The notes under the pieces were generated by a model, which was not told where the DNA came from, searched no databases, and was given only the letters and a program-made list of their open reading frames with translations. This document shows positions 1-7,289 of a stretch of DNA of 46,930 nucleotides, in pieces. The first letter of the stretch is position 1. Every line of letters begins with the position of its first letter. Both the position numbers and the translations under genes were made by a program. This stretch comes from Pseudomonas sp. A-1 (GTDB lineage: Bacteria > Pseudomonadota > Gammaproteobacteria > Pseudomonadales > Pseudomonadaceae), in contig NZ_SSTC01000030.1 of assembly GCF_004801855.1 (NCBI RefSeq), positions 1 through 46,930 on the forward strand, read 5' to 3'.

Positions 1-137
1 CCGGTCATCACGTAGACCGACTCCATGATCGCCAGCAGGAAGGCCAGCCCGAGCGTCAATGGCACGAACAGGAAGTGATACATCGCGGTCATGGCGAATT
101 GCAGACGCGACAGGTCGACGACGGCTTCCGAGATCAT
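1..137 (-). CDS. cydA: Cytochrome bd ubiquinol oxidase subunit I, N-terminal part
   Basis: This is the first 45 codons of a gene that runs off the left edge. The product begins [20 protein letters not shown] and continues into a hydrophobic segment with [13 protein letters not shown], the N-terminal signature of subunit I, whose first helix carries a haem-ligand histidine. Subunit I holds haems b558, b595 and d and oxidises quinol at the inner membrane. The ATG at 137 follows GAGGAGA at good spacing and overlaps the cydP stop in an ATGA junction, so the two are translationally coupled. Cytochrome bd is known to resist sulfide and cyanide, which fits the sulfur genes transcribed away from it. 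A cyanide-insensitive CioA-type subunit cannot be excluded from this fragment. Confidence 0.88.
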   Translation of the reverse strand, partial: MISEAVVDLSRLQFAMTAMYHFLFVPLTLGLAFLLAIMESVYVMT

Positions 138-349
138 CTCGGCTTCTCCTCGTTAAGGGACAAAGGTTGCGGTTGCGCAGGGCCGAGTAGGCGCTCGCTG
201 ACCCGCTCGCTGCCGTTGACCGGCACGATCGGCTCGGTGAACCACACCGCCTTGATGGTCAGCAGGGTGGCCAGCTTGATCAGCAGGATGATGCCGATCT
301 CGCGGACCAGAGGGATGCGCCAGGGGGATGGCGGATTGGCTTGCGGCAT
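134..349 (-). CDS. cydP: Small cytochrome bd-associated membrane protein CydP
   Basis: A 71-residue protein beginning [19 protein letters not shown], with one transmembrane helix at about residues 15-36 and a polar tail. It matches my recollection of the CydP family, encoded directly before cydA in Pseudomonas and Xanthomonas relatives and thought to be an accessory subunit of the oxidase. The ATG at 349 has AGGAG eight bases upstream; an in-frame start at 442 gives an unrelated extension and was not used. The stop overlaps the cydA start by four bases. Assignment rests on position and on the WxxPLVREIGxxLLIKL pattern; the function is inferred. Confidence 0.75.
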   Translation of the reverse strand: MPQANPPSPWRIPLVREIGIILLIKLATLLTIKAVWFTEPIVPVNGSERVSERLLGPAQPQPLSLNEEKPR

Positions 350-688
350 AGCGAAAGCTCCTGACCTGCTCTCTACCGTTGGGTACAGCGCCCCTGGCCT
401 CATCAAGCCTCGGCAGAGCAGATACGCTTCAAGTTCTAGCACATATGCAAAATAAATATATGCATAGGTAAAAATCGTCTATTCGGCTTGCCCCCATAAT
501 ACCCCGTGGGGTATATCTGGATAGGGGTAAGAGACACTTGGTCGCAGCGTACGAAGACTAGCTCGCATGTCACGTGGGCTCATCGGCCATTCACCCTTGG
601 GTTGACTGCCCGTGAATACCTCATCTGCGACGCAGCTCGTCCCCCAACGGCCCTCTACCTATTCAATCCACCAAGCAGGAAGTCGACA
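350..688. promoter_or_regulatory. Divergent control region between cydP-cydA and the rhodanese operon
   Basis: This 339-base gap separates two divergent units. On the cyd side is an AT-rich block with the inverted repeat TATGCA (444-449) and TGCATA (461-466) around 11 bases, a possible operator for an unidentified regulator. On the rhodanese side is the palindromic operator at 499-514. The rest, about 530-675, is an untranslated leader with no gene I can support; an open frame crosses it in phase with the first rhodanese but lacks a ribosome site and family similarity. Confidence 0.6.
488..517 (+). promoter_or_regulatory. Promoter with CsoR/CstR-type operator before the rhodanese operon
   Basis: A perfect palindrome, ATACCCC-GT-GGGGTAT, occupies 499-514. 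Candidate promoter elements are TTGCCC (488-493) and TATATC (512-517) with an 18-base spacer, so the palindrome fills the spacer and a bound repressor would block polymerase. G/C-tract palindromes of this type are the known operators of the CsoR superfamily, including the persulfide sensor CstR. Persulfide control is inferred from the genes downstream; the sequence alone would also fit a copper or formaldehyde sensor of that superfamily. Confidence 0.75.
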
Positions 689-1069
689 GTGAAAAGCGCC
701 CATGATCTGGTGGCCGAAGCCAAGGCCCGCATCCATGAAATCGACCTCGACTCCGCCGACGCCGCAATCCGCGACGCCGACGTGCTGCTCGACGTGCGCG
801 AAGCCGACGAATTCCACGCTGGGCATATCCCCGGCGCGATGAACATCCCCCGCGGCCTGCTGGAGTTCAGGCTCAGTAACACCCCGGAACTGTCATCCCG
901 CGATCTGAATATCGTGCTGTACTGCAAAACGAGCGGTCGAGCCGCGCTGGCTGCCTGCGCCTTGCACGACATGGGCTACCTGAACGTGCAATCGATCGCC
1001 GGCGGCTTCGACGCCTGGAACGTGGCCGGCAAGGCGATGGTGACACCAAGCCTGCCGACCTTCGAGTGA
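689..1069 (+). CDS. Cytosolic single-domain rhodanese
   Basis: A 126-residue rhodanese domain that moves sulfane sulfur between persulfides, thiosulfate and acceptor thiols through a cysteine persulfide. The catalytic cysteine is C79 in LYCKTSGRAA, and LLDVREADEFHAGHIPGA (about 33-50) is the classic CH2A motif. There is no signal peptide, so it acts in the cytosol. I chose the GTG at 689 because AGGA lies eight bases upstream and the domain starts soon after; the longer in-frame ORF from 506 includes the operator. It leads an operon with a periplasmic rhodanese (13 bases later) and a DUF2892 protein. The CKTSGR loop is unlike the CRxGxR loop of many thiosulfate sulfurtransferases, so the substrate is open. 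Confidence 0.85.
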   Translation: MKSAHDLVAEAKARIHEIDLDSADAAIRDADVLLDVREADEFHAGHIPGAMNIPRGLLEFRLSNTPELSSRDLNIVLYCKTSGRAALAACALHDMGYLNVQSIAGGFDAWNVAGKAMVTPSLPTFE

Positions 1070-1082
1070 GAGGAGAACCTGC

Positions 1083-1622
1083 ATGAAACGTCTGTTGCTT
1101 GCCGCCGCCCTGAGCCTTGTCAGCCTATGCTCCTTGGCCGTCGAGATCGGCGTGACCGCCCAGGAGGTCCACGAGCGCGTCCAGCGCCAGGATCCGGGCC
1201 TTCTGTTCGTCGACGTGCGCGATCCGGTGGAGATCATGTTCGTCGGCTTCACCGACGCCGTGCACGTCAACGTGCCCTACCTGCTGGTGGATCGCAGCGC
1301 TTGGGACGACCAGCGCGGCACCTACAAGATCGCGCAGAACCCGAACTTCGTTGCCGAAATCCGTGCCGAGCTGAAAAAGCGCGGCCTCGATGACAACGCC
1401 GAGATCGTCACCATGTGCCGTTCAGGCAGCGAGCGGGGCAAACCCAGCGCCGACTTCCTGCGCGCCAACGGTTTCCCCAACGCGCGCTACGTGATCGACG
1501 GTTTCCAGGGCTCGGCGATCAAGGAAGGGCCGCAGGCTGGTTTCCGCCTGCAGAACGGCTGGCAAAACTCCGGGCTGCCGTGGAGCCCGAAGATGAACCC
1601 GCAAAAGATGTACCGGCCGTAA
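1083..1622 (+). CDS. Exported rhodanese-like sulfurtransferase
   Basis: A 179-residue protein with a signal peptide (MKRLLLAAALSLVSLCSLA, cleavage near residue 19) followed by one rhodanese domain. The active-site cysteine is C112 in MCRSGSERGK, and LFVDVRDPVE (41-50) is the first rhodanese motif. It probably acts in the periplasm. The insertion between the two motifs (LVDRSAWDDQRGTYKI and onward) is longer than in minimal rhodaneses. AGGAG lies upstream of the ATG. Together with the cytosolic rhodanese 13 bases upstream it would allow sulfane-sulfur transfer on both sides of the inner membrane; that pairing is inferred. Confidence 0.82.
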   Translation: MKRLLLAAALSLVSLCSLAVEIGVTAQEVHERVQRQDPGLLFVDVRDPVEIMFVGFTDAVHVNVPYLLVDRSAWDDQRGTYKIAQNPNFVAEIRAELKKRGLDDNAEIVTMCRSGSERGKPSADFLRANGFPNARYVIDGFQGSAIKEGPQAGFRLQNGWQNSGLPWSPKMNPQKMYRP

Positions 1623-1661
1623 CACCGGTACATACAACATCAAGCGAAGAGGCAGTACACC

Positions 1662-1850
1662 ATGCAAAAAAATGTTGGCGGCATCGACAAGATCGCCCGC
1701 ATCCTGGTCGGCATCGCCCTGATCGTCTGGGCCATCGCCGGTGGTCCGGTCTGGGCGTGGATCGGCGTCCTGCCGCTGGCCACCGGCCTGCTCGGCTGGT
1801 GCCCGGCCTACACCCTGCTGGGCATCAAGACCTGCCCGATGAAGAAGTGA
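1662..1850 (+). CDS. DUF2892 (YgaP-like transmembrane) protein
   Basis: A 62-residue membrane protein with two helices (about 12-28 and 33-50) and the signature NVGGIDKIARILVG near the start and GWCPAYTLLGIKTCP near the end. In YgaP this domain is fused behind a rhodanese; here it is a separate gene 39 bases after one, so the operon encodes the parts of a split YgaP. Two cysteines, C46 and C57, sit at the end of helix 2 and could carry or pass on sulfane sulfur, which is inference. An inverted repeat downstream probably ends the transcript. Confidence 0.82.
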   Translation: MQKNVGGIDKIARILVGIALIVWAIAGGPVWAWIGVLPLATGLLGWCPAYTLLGIKTCPMKK

Positions 1851-1857
1851 CCTGTCT

Positions 1858-1885
1858 GCCGAGCCGCTCGCATGATCGGCTCGGC
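1858..1885 (+). terminator. Candidate terminator hairpin after the rhodanese operon
   Basis: A perfect nine-base inverted repeat, GCCGAGCCG (1858-1866) and CGGCTCGGC (1877-1885), encloses a ten-base loop eight bases after the DUF2892 stop. No T tract follows, so it may be an imperfect intrinsic terminator or an mRNA end-protecting hairpin. Confidence 0.5.
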
Positions 1886-1950
1886 CTATCCCGGCGATAG
1901 GGAATTCCCGGTTGTCTCTGCACAAGGAACTGTTAGGCTGACCCTCAACA

Positions 1951-1970
1951 TATACCCCCAGGGGTATAAA
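1951..1970 (+). promoter_or_regulatory. Second CsoR/CstR-type operator, before persulfide dioxygenase
   Basis: TATACCCC-CA-GGGGTATA (1951-1968) repeats the palindrome found before the rhodanese operon, with the same two-base centre and arms. It overlaps a likely -10 box TATAAA (1965-1970); no convincing -35 was found. The dioxygenase ATG is 22 bases downstream. Two copies in front of two sulfur operons show they share one repressor. Confidence 0.78.
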
Positions 1971-1992
1971 AGAGATCAGCAGGAGTAGTGCC

Positions 1993-2859
1993 ATGAACGC
2001 CCACGTCGAAGCCTTCTTCGATCCCGCCACCTACACCTACAGCTACGTGGTGAGCGATCCGGCAACCGGCCAGTGCGCACTGATCGATTCGGTGCTGGAC
2101 TACGATCCCGCCGCCGGGCGCACCTCATACAGGAGCGCCGACCGCCTGATCGCCCATGTGCGCGAACAGGGCCTGAGCGTGCAGTGGATCCTCGAGACCC
2201 ACGTCCACGCCGACCACATGAGCGCGGCGCCCTACCTGCGCCAGCAGCTCGGCGGCCAGCTGGGCATCGGCGAGCAGATCACCGTGGTGCAGGACACCTT
2301 CGGTAAGCTGTTCAACGCTGGCCCCGACTTCGCCACCGACGGCCGCCAGTTCGACCGCCTGTTCCGCGATGGCGAGGAGTTCCAGGTCGGCAGCATCAAG
2401 GCCCGCGCCATCCACACTCCGGGCCACACCCCGGCCTGCATGACCTACCTGATCGGCGACGCCGCCTTCGTCGGCGACACCCTGTTCATGCCCGACTACG
2501 GCACCGCTCGCTGCGACTTCCCCGGCGGCGACGCGCATGCCATGTACCGCTCGATCCACGACAAGCTGTTCGCCCTGCCGGACGAGACCCGCGTGTTCCT
2601 CTGCCACGACTACAAGGCGCCGGGGCGCGAGGAGTACCAGTACCAGACCACCATCGGCGCCGAGCGCACCGGCAACGTGCACATCAACACCGACATCGGC
2701 GAGGAGCAGTTCGTCGCCATGCGCCAGAGCCGCGACGCCACCCTCGGCATGCCGACCCTGATCCTGCCCTCGGTGCAGGTCAACATGCGCGCCGGCGACC
2801 TGCCGCCGGCCGAGGACAACGGCACCCGCTACCTGAAGATTCCGTTGGACGTGCTCTGA
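1993..2859 (+). CDS. Persulfide dioxygenase, metallo-beta-lactamase fold
   Basis: A 288-residue cytosolic enzyme of the ETHE1/Blh type, which oxidises glutathione persulfide with O2 to sulfite and glutathione at a mononuclear iron. The metal motif THVHADH gives H70, H72, D74 and H75; H145 in HTPGHTPACM, D162 in VGDTLF and the later histidine in LCHDY complete the site. MPDYGTARCDFPGG is a family hallmark that separates these enzymes from glyoxalase II. AGGAG precedes the ATG. It follows a CsoR/CstR-type operator and is 60 bases upstream of a peroxiredoxin gene, probably co-transcribed. Unlike the CstB type there is no fused rhodanese; the free rhodaneses are in the preceding operon. Confidence 0.88.
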   Translation: MNAHVEAFFDPATYTYSYVVSDPATGQCALIDSVLDYDPAAGRTSYRSADRLIAHVREQGLSVQWILETHVHADHMSAAPYLRQQLGGQLGIGEQITVVQDTFGKLFNAGPDFATDGRQFDRLFRDGEEFQVGSIKARAIHTPGHTPACMTYLIGDAAFVGDTLFMPDYGTARCDFPGGDAHAMYRSIHDKLFALPDETRVFLCHDYKAPGREEYQYQTTIGAERTGNVHINTDIGEEQFVAMRQSRDATLGMPTLILPSVQVNMRAGDLPPAEDNGTRYLKIPLDVL

Positions 2860-2919
2860 GGCAACGCCCGGCGAATGCTCCACTGAAATACCCACCCGCA
2901 AGACGAAGAGGAAACACCC

Positions 2920-3564
2920 ATGGAAAACGCTCCGCAAATGAACTTCCCGCGTCTCAACGAGCCGGCCCCGGACTTCAAGGCCCGCACCACCTCCGGCGAG
3001 CGCTCGCTGGAAGACTACCGCGGCAAGTGGCTGATCCTGTTCTCCCACCCGGCCGACTTCACCCCGGTGTGCACCACCGAGTTCATCGGTTTCGCCCAGG
3101 CCGCGCCGAAGTTCGCCGCGATGAACTGCGAGCTGCTCGGCCTGTCGATCGACAGCCTGTTCTCGCACCTGGCCTGGATGCGCAACATCAAGGAGAAATT
3201 CGGCGTCGAGATCCCCTTCCCGATCATCGAGGACATCTCGATGAAGGTGGCCAGCTCCTACGGCATGGTCCACCCGGGCGCCGCCGACACACAGGCCGTG
3301 CGCGCCACCTTCTTCATCGACCCCAATGGCATCCTGCGCGCCATGGTCTACTACCCGATGAGCAACGGTCGCAGCATCGACGAGTTCGTACGCCTGCTCG
3401 AGGCCCTGCAGACCTCGGACACCCACGGCGTGGCCACTCCGGAAAACTGGTGCCCCGGCAAACCGGTGATCGTGCCGCCGCCGAAGACCGCCGACGATGC
3501 AGAGAAGCGTGCCGGTGAAGGCTACGACACGGTCGACTGGTACTTCTCCACCAAGACCCTGTAA
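2920..3564 (+). CDS. Peroxiredoxin, Prx6 (1-Cys) type
   Basis: A 214-residue thiol peroxidase with the peroxidatic cysteine C51 in FSHPADFTPVCTTEF, an exact Prx active-site loop. The long C-terminal arm (from about 165) with NWCPGKPVIVPPP is typical of Prx6 enzymes; its cysteine near 182 could act as resolving cysteine as in archaeal members. It reduces peroxides and probably also persulfides, since persulfide oxidation produces reactive by-products. The ATG at 2920 follows AGAGGAAA. A strong hairpin follows the stop. Confidence 0.88.
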   Translation: MENAPQMNFPRLNEPAPDFKARTTSGERSLEDYRGKWLILFSHPADFTPVCTTEFIGFAQAAPKFAAMNCELLGLSIDSLFSHLAWMRNIKEKFGVEIPFPIIEDISMKVASSYGMVHPGAADTQAVRATFFIDPNGILRAMVYYPMSNGRSIDEFVRLLEALQTSDTHGVATPENWCPGKPVIVPPPKTADDAEKRAGEGYDTVDWYFSTKTL

Positions 3565-3585
3565 CGCTCGCTGACCAGCGGGCCC

Positions 3586-3625
3586 TCACCCCCGGCGCCT
3601 GTTCCAGGTCAGGCGCCGGGGGTGA
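3586..3625 (+). terminator. Strong hairpin after peroxiredoxin
   Basis: A perfect 16-base inverted repeat (3586-3601 with 3610-3625, arms beginning TCACCCCC and ending GGGGGTGA) with an eight-base loop, followed by CCTGTTTCTGT. It is the longest perfect stem I found in the cargo. It is probably a terminator, or partial terminator, dividing the dioxygenase-peroxiredoxin transcript from the next genes. Confidence 0.7.
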
Positions 3626-3656
3626 CCTGTTTCTGTCACGAAAGGAATCCTTTGCC

Positions 3657-5072
3657 ATGCTCCCCGAGATCCGCATCGACGTCGCCATCATCGGTGCCGG
3701 CACCGCCGGCCTCTACGCCCTGCGCGAGGTGCGCCGCGCTGGCCGCAGCTTCGTGCTGATCGACCATGGCCCGCTGGGCACCGCCTGTGCACGGGTTGGC
3801 TGCATGCCATCCAAGGTGGCGCTGCATGCCGCCGCGCTGTGGCAGGCACGTGAGGAAATGGCGGAATTCGGGGTGACCGGTAGTGATGCCCTGCATCTGG
3901 ACCTGGCGCAGACCTGGTCGGCGCTGCGCGGCCAGCGCGACCGCTTCACTGCCAGCGCCACCGCCAAGGCACGCTCGGCGGCAGGCGAGCAGCTGATAGA
4001 GGGCCGCGCGCGCTTCATCGAGCCGACCCTGCTTGAGGTGAGCACCGTCGCCGGCCTGCAGCGCGTGCACGCCGGGTCCGTCGTGATCACCACCGGCTCG
4101 CGACCGCACCTGCCGGCCTGGCTGGAGCCAGTGCGCGAGCGCCTGGTCACCACCGACCAGCTATTCGAGCTGGAACAGTTGCCGTCGCGCATCGGCGTGC
4201 TCGGCCTCGGTGCCATCGGCCTAGAGATGGGCCTGGCCCTAGCCCGTCTCGGCGTCCAGGTCACCGCAGTCGGCGGCAGTACCTTGGCCGGCATCGATGA
4301 CCCGCAGGTGGCCGAACGTGCCCAGGCGCGATTCTCGAAGGAAATGACCCTGTGGCTGGGACCACCGGCCAGCGTAGAACCGACCGAACAGGGCGTGCTG
4401 CTGCGCTCCGGCGATCGCGCTGCCGAAGTCGACCTGCTGCTGGTGGCCGTCGGCCGCCGGCCCAATACCGACAGCCTGAACCTGGCCGAGGCCGGGTTCG
4501 CCGTCGACCCGCGCGGCGAACCGCTGTACGACCCGGCCAACCTGCAGCTCGGCGACTGGCCGGTGTTCATCGCCGGCGACGCCAACGGCCAACGCGCCCT
4601 GCTCCACGAGGCTGCCGACGAGGGCGCCATCGCCGGCTATAACGCCGCCCGTAACCTGCGCAGCCGCTGGAAGCGCAAGGTGCCGCTGGGCATCGTGTTC
4701 TCCGGCCCGGATGTGGTCTCGGTCGGCGCACGCCTGGGCGAGCTGGACCCGCAGCGGATCCTGATCGGCCGCGCCTCCGGTGAGAGCAACGGCCGCCTGC
4801 GCATCCTCGGCGGCGAGGACGATCTGGTGAGCGTCTACGCCGACGCCGACAGCGGCCGCCTGCGCGGCGCCGCGCTGCTGTGCACGGGCGGCGAGCACCT
4901 GGCCCACTTGCTGGCCTGGGCGATCCAGCGCGGCGAAACCGCGCAGGGCCTACTGCAGCTGCCCTTCTATCACCCGGTGGTCGAGGAGCTGCTGGCCACC
5001 GCCCTGCAGGACATCGCCAAACGCTTGCCAGCTGCAGACGACCTGCCGCTGGGTCTGATCGCTGAGGAGTGA
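3657..5072 (+). CDS. Dihydrolipoamide dehydrogenase-like disulfide reductase
   Basis: A 471-residue FAD/NAD(P)H pyridine nucleotide-disulfide oxidoreductase of class I. The FAD-binding GAGTAG is at 13-18; the redox pair is C44 and C49 in GTACARVGCMPSK; a second Rossmann motif GLGAIGLEMG lies near 183-192; the FAD motif FIAGDAN is near 304; and the C-terminal HPVVEE (near 442) supplies the catalytic His-Glu of the partner subunit. Lipoamide dehydrogenases normally have CLNVGC, so the CARVGC loop marks a divergent branch. No 2-oxo acid dehydrogenase genes are nearby. It is a candidate reductase for a persulfide, polysulfide or disulfide, or the electron donor to the peroxiredoxin; substrate unknown. 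The next gene starts 4 bases after its stop. Confidence 0.82.
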   Translation: MLPEIRIDVAIIGAGTAGLYALREVRRAGRSFVLIDHGPLGTACARVGCMPSKVALHAAALWQAREEMAEFGVTGSDALHLDLAQTWSALRGQRDRFTASATAKARSAAGEQLIEGRARFIEPTLLEVSTVAGLQRVHAGSVVITTGSRPHLPAWLEPVRERLVTTDQLFELEQLPSRIGVLGLGAIGLEMGLALARLGVQVTAVGGSTLAGIDDPQVAERAQARFSKEMTLWLGPPASVEPTEQGVLLRSGDRAAEVDLLLVAVGRRPNTDSLNLAEAGFAVDPRGEPLYDPANLQLGDWPVFIAGDANGQRALLHEAADEGAIAGYNAARNLRSRWKRKVPLGIVFSGPDVVSVGARLGELDPQRILIGRASGESNGRLRILGGEDDLVSVYADADSGRLRGAALLCTGGEHLAHLLAWAIQRGETAQGLLQLPFYHPVVEELLATALQDIAKRLPAADDLPLGLIAEE

Positions 5073-5076
5073 GGCG

Positions 5077-6045
5077 ATGAACACACCGAGCGAACCCCAC
5101 GTGCGCCTCGCCCACTTCCCGGTCGCGCTGTTCGCCAGCGTTATGGGCGCGGCCGGACTGGCCATCGCCTGGCTCAAGGCCGGTCATCTGGGCCTGGTGC
5201 CCGAGGAGATAGGCGCCCTGCTGCGCTGGCTGGCCAGCGTCCTGTTCACCTTCCTGCTGCTGACCTACGCCGCCAAGCTGCTGCGCCATCCGGCCGCGGT
5301 ACTGGCCGAGCGTGCCCATCCGCTCAAGCAGAATTTCTTCCCGGCCATCTCCATCGGCCTGATCCTGCTCGCCACTGCCTGGCGACACGACGCCCCGCAA
5401 GCGGCCAGCTGGCTGTGGGGGATCGGTGCCGCCCTGCACCTCGCCTTCACCCTGCTGGCGATGAGCGGCTGGATCCACCACCCGCACTTCCAGATCAACC
5501 ACGCCAATCCGGCCTGGTTCATCCCGGTGGTCGGCAACATCCTGATCCCGGTGGCCGGGGTCGGCTTCGCGCCGGCCGACATCAGCTGGTTCTTCTTCAG
5601 CATCGGCCTGGTGTTCTGGCTGGTGCTGATGACCATCGTGCTGTACCGGCTGTTCTTCCACGAGCCGCTGCCGCTGCGCCTGACGCCGACCCTGTTCATC
5701 CTGCTGGCGCCGCCCTCGGTAGGCTTCCTCGCCTGGCTGGCGCTGACCGACAGCCTGGATGCCTTCGCCCGCATCCTCTACTTCACCGCACTGTTCCTCG
5801 GTCTGCTGCTGGCCAGCAACGCCGCGCGCTTCTTCCGCGTACCGTTCTTCATCTCCGCCTGGGCCTACTCCTTCCCGCTGGCGGCGCTGACCCTGGCAAC
5901 CTTCGAGATGGCCACACGCAGCAGTTTGGCCTTCTACAACTGGCTGGGCTGGGTGCTGCTGGTGCTGTTGAGCGCCGTGGTGGCCATACTGGCGGTGAAG
6001 ACCGTGCTGGCGGCGCTGGCCGGCAGGATCTGCGTGCCGGAGTGA
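5077..6045 (+). CDS. SLAC1/TDT-family anion channel or sulfite exporter
   Basis: A 322-residue polytopic membrane protein with about ten helices. The start, RLAHFPVALFASVMGAAGLA, is the TehA/SLAC1/Mae1 signature, and NHANPAWFIPVVGNILIPVAG is a second conserved TDT block. Family members move malate, chloride, nitrate or tellurite-linked anions, and yeast Ssu1 exports sulfite. Sulfite is the expected product of the persulfide dioxygenase upstream, so sulfite efflux is the likeliest role, though inferred. GAGGAGTGAGGCG before the ATG is a good ribosome site lying inside the preceding gene's stop region. A second related protein follows at once. Confidence 0.83.
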   Translation: MNTPSEPHVRLAHFPVALFASVMGAAGLAIAWLKAGHLGLVPEEIGALLRWLASVLFTFLLLTYAAKLLRHPAAVLAERAHPLKQNFFPAISIGLILLATAWRHDAPQAASWLWGIGAALHLAFTLLAMSGWIHHPHFQINHANPAWFIPVVGNILIPVAGVGFAPADISWFFFSIGLVFWLVLMTIVLYRLFFHEPLPLRLTPTLFILLAPPSVGFLAWLALTDSLDAFARILYFTALFLGLLLASNAARFFRVPFFISAWAYSFPLAALTLATFEMATRSSLAFYNWLGWVLLVLLSAVVAILAVKTVLAALAGRICVPE

Positions 6046-6062
6046 CGGCAGAGGAGCGCGAG

Positions 6063-7265
6063 ATGTTCCAGCGAGCGGGTGACATACCCTATCAACCGAG
6101 CTATTGGCTGGCGGCCCTCGGTGCCGGTGGCCTGTCGATCTCGTTCTTCATGTACCTGATGTGGCTGGTGCCCCACGCCGGCAGTCCTATGCCGACCTGG
6201 GAGCACCTGCAGACCGCCTGGCAGGCTGACACGCCGCTGCGCGCGCTGCTGCTGGTCGCCGCCCCCGGGGTGGCACTGCTAGCCCTGCTGCACTTCCTGC
6301 TGCTGGCCTGGAACATCCGTGAGTACCGCTCGAGCGCCGCGCAGCAGGCACTGGCCGCGCTGCGTGGCTCGCCGGGCGAGGTGCAGCTGATGGCGATCCC
6401 GCTGACCCTGGCGATGACGGTGAACGTCTGCTTCGCCCTCGGAGCGCTGTTCGTGCCCGGTCTGTGGTCGCTGGTCGAGTACCTGTTCCCGCTCGCCCTG
6501 CTCGCCTTCCTGGCCATCGCCTGGAGCGCGCTGCGCATCTACGGCCGCTACCTGGGACGGATGCTGGTGCAGGGCGGCTACCGCAGCGAGGAGCACAATC
6601 ACCTGTCGCCGCTGATGGCGGTGTTCGCCTTCGCCATGCTCTCGGTGGGCTTCGCCGCGCCCGCCGCCATGTCCCACGTCAAGCTGGTGTCGGTGCTCGC
6701 CGCCATCCTGTCGATCCTGTTCCTGGTGCTGTCGCTGGTGGTCACCGTGGTGGTGCTGGTGACCGGCATCAGCGCGATGATGAGCCACGGCCTGCAGCCC
6801 CAGGCGACCCCCAGCATCTGGATGCTGGTACCGATCCTGACCCTGCTGGGCATCGAATGGCTGCGCCTGCAACATGGCCTCAGCCATCACTTCTCCGGCG
6901 GGGCGAGCAGCGGCACGATCTTCGTCACCCTCACCGGGATCTTCATGCTGCAACTCGGCGTCCTGCTGCTCGGCTATCGGGTTATGCAACTCAACGGCTA
7001 TCTGCGCAGCCACCTGAGCGGCCGCGAGCGCAGCCCGGTCAGCTTCGGGCTGATCTGCCCGGGGGTGGCCCTGTTCGTCATGGGCATGTTCTGGTGGCAT
7101 CTGGTCTGGGTCGGCGGCGGACTGATCCGCCCGTTCGGTGCGGCCTACTGGGCGGGCATCGCGCTCCTCGCCGCAATCCAGCTGGCGACCCTGGCGGCGC
7201 TGCTGCGCCTGACCTGGAATCTGCTGTTGCACCGGAACGTACGCATCGCCGGCGTCGATGGCTGA
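6063..7265 (+). CDS. Polytopic membrane protein distantly related to TDT/SLAC1
   Basis: A 400-residue protein with about ten helices starting MFQRAGDIPYQPSYWLAALG; GAGGAGCGCGAG precedes the ATG at 6063. The open frame extends upstream inside the previous gene, but that part is a shadow. The opening SYWLAALGAGGLSISFFMYL resembles the first SLAC1 helix, and repeated helix pairs follow, yet charged loops and length differ from TDT transporters. It may belong to a family I have seen annotated as TsoY, which I cannot confirm. It lies 17 bases after the SLAC1 gene and 24 before the thioredoxin-CcdA fusion, in one operon. Substrate unknown; a second anion path or a partner of the first transporter is possible. 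Confidence 0.6.
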   Translation: MFQRAGDIPYQPSYWLAALGAGGLSISFFMYLMWLVPHAGSPMPTWEHLQTAWQADTPLRALLLVAAPGVALLALLHFLLLAWNIREYRSSAAQQALAALRGSPGEVQLMAIPLTLAMTVNVCFALGALFVPGLWSLVEYLFPLALLAFLAIAWSALRIYGRYLGRMLVQGGYRSEEHNHLSPLMAVFAFAMLSVGFAAPAAMSHVKLVSVLAAILSILFLVLSLVVTVVVLVTGISAMMSHGLQPQATPSIWMLVPILTLLGIEWLRLQHGLSHHFSGGASSGTIFVTLTGIFMLQLGVLLLGYRVMQLNGYLRSHLSGRERSPVSFGLICPGVALFVMGMFWWHLVWVGGGLIRPFGAAYWAGIALLAAIQLATLAALLRLTWNLLLHRNVRIAGVDG

Positions 7266-7289
7266 CGCCAGCACAAGGAGCGAAAGTGC

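Noticed and set aside
444-466. AT-rich TATGCA repeat as a possible left end of the Tn7-like element
   Set aside because: There is only one unit, no TGTGGG tip, no ACAGG flank and no 20-base periodic repeats.
506-688. Open frame extending the first rhodanese upstream to 506
   Set aside because: It begins inside the operator, has no ribosome site and no family similarity; the GTG at 689 has a good one.
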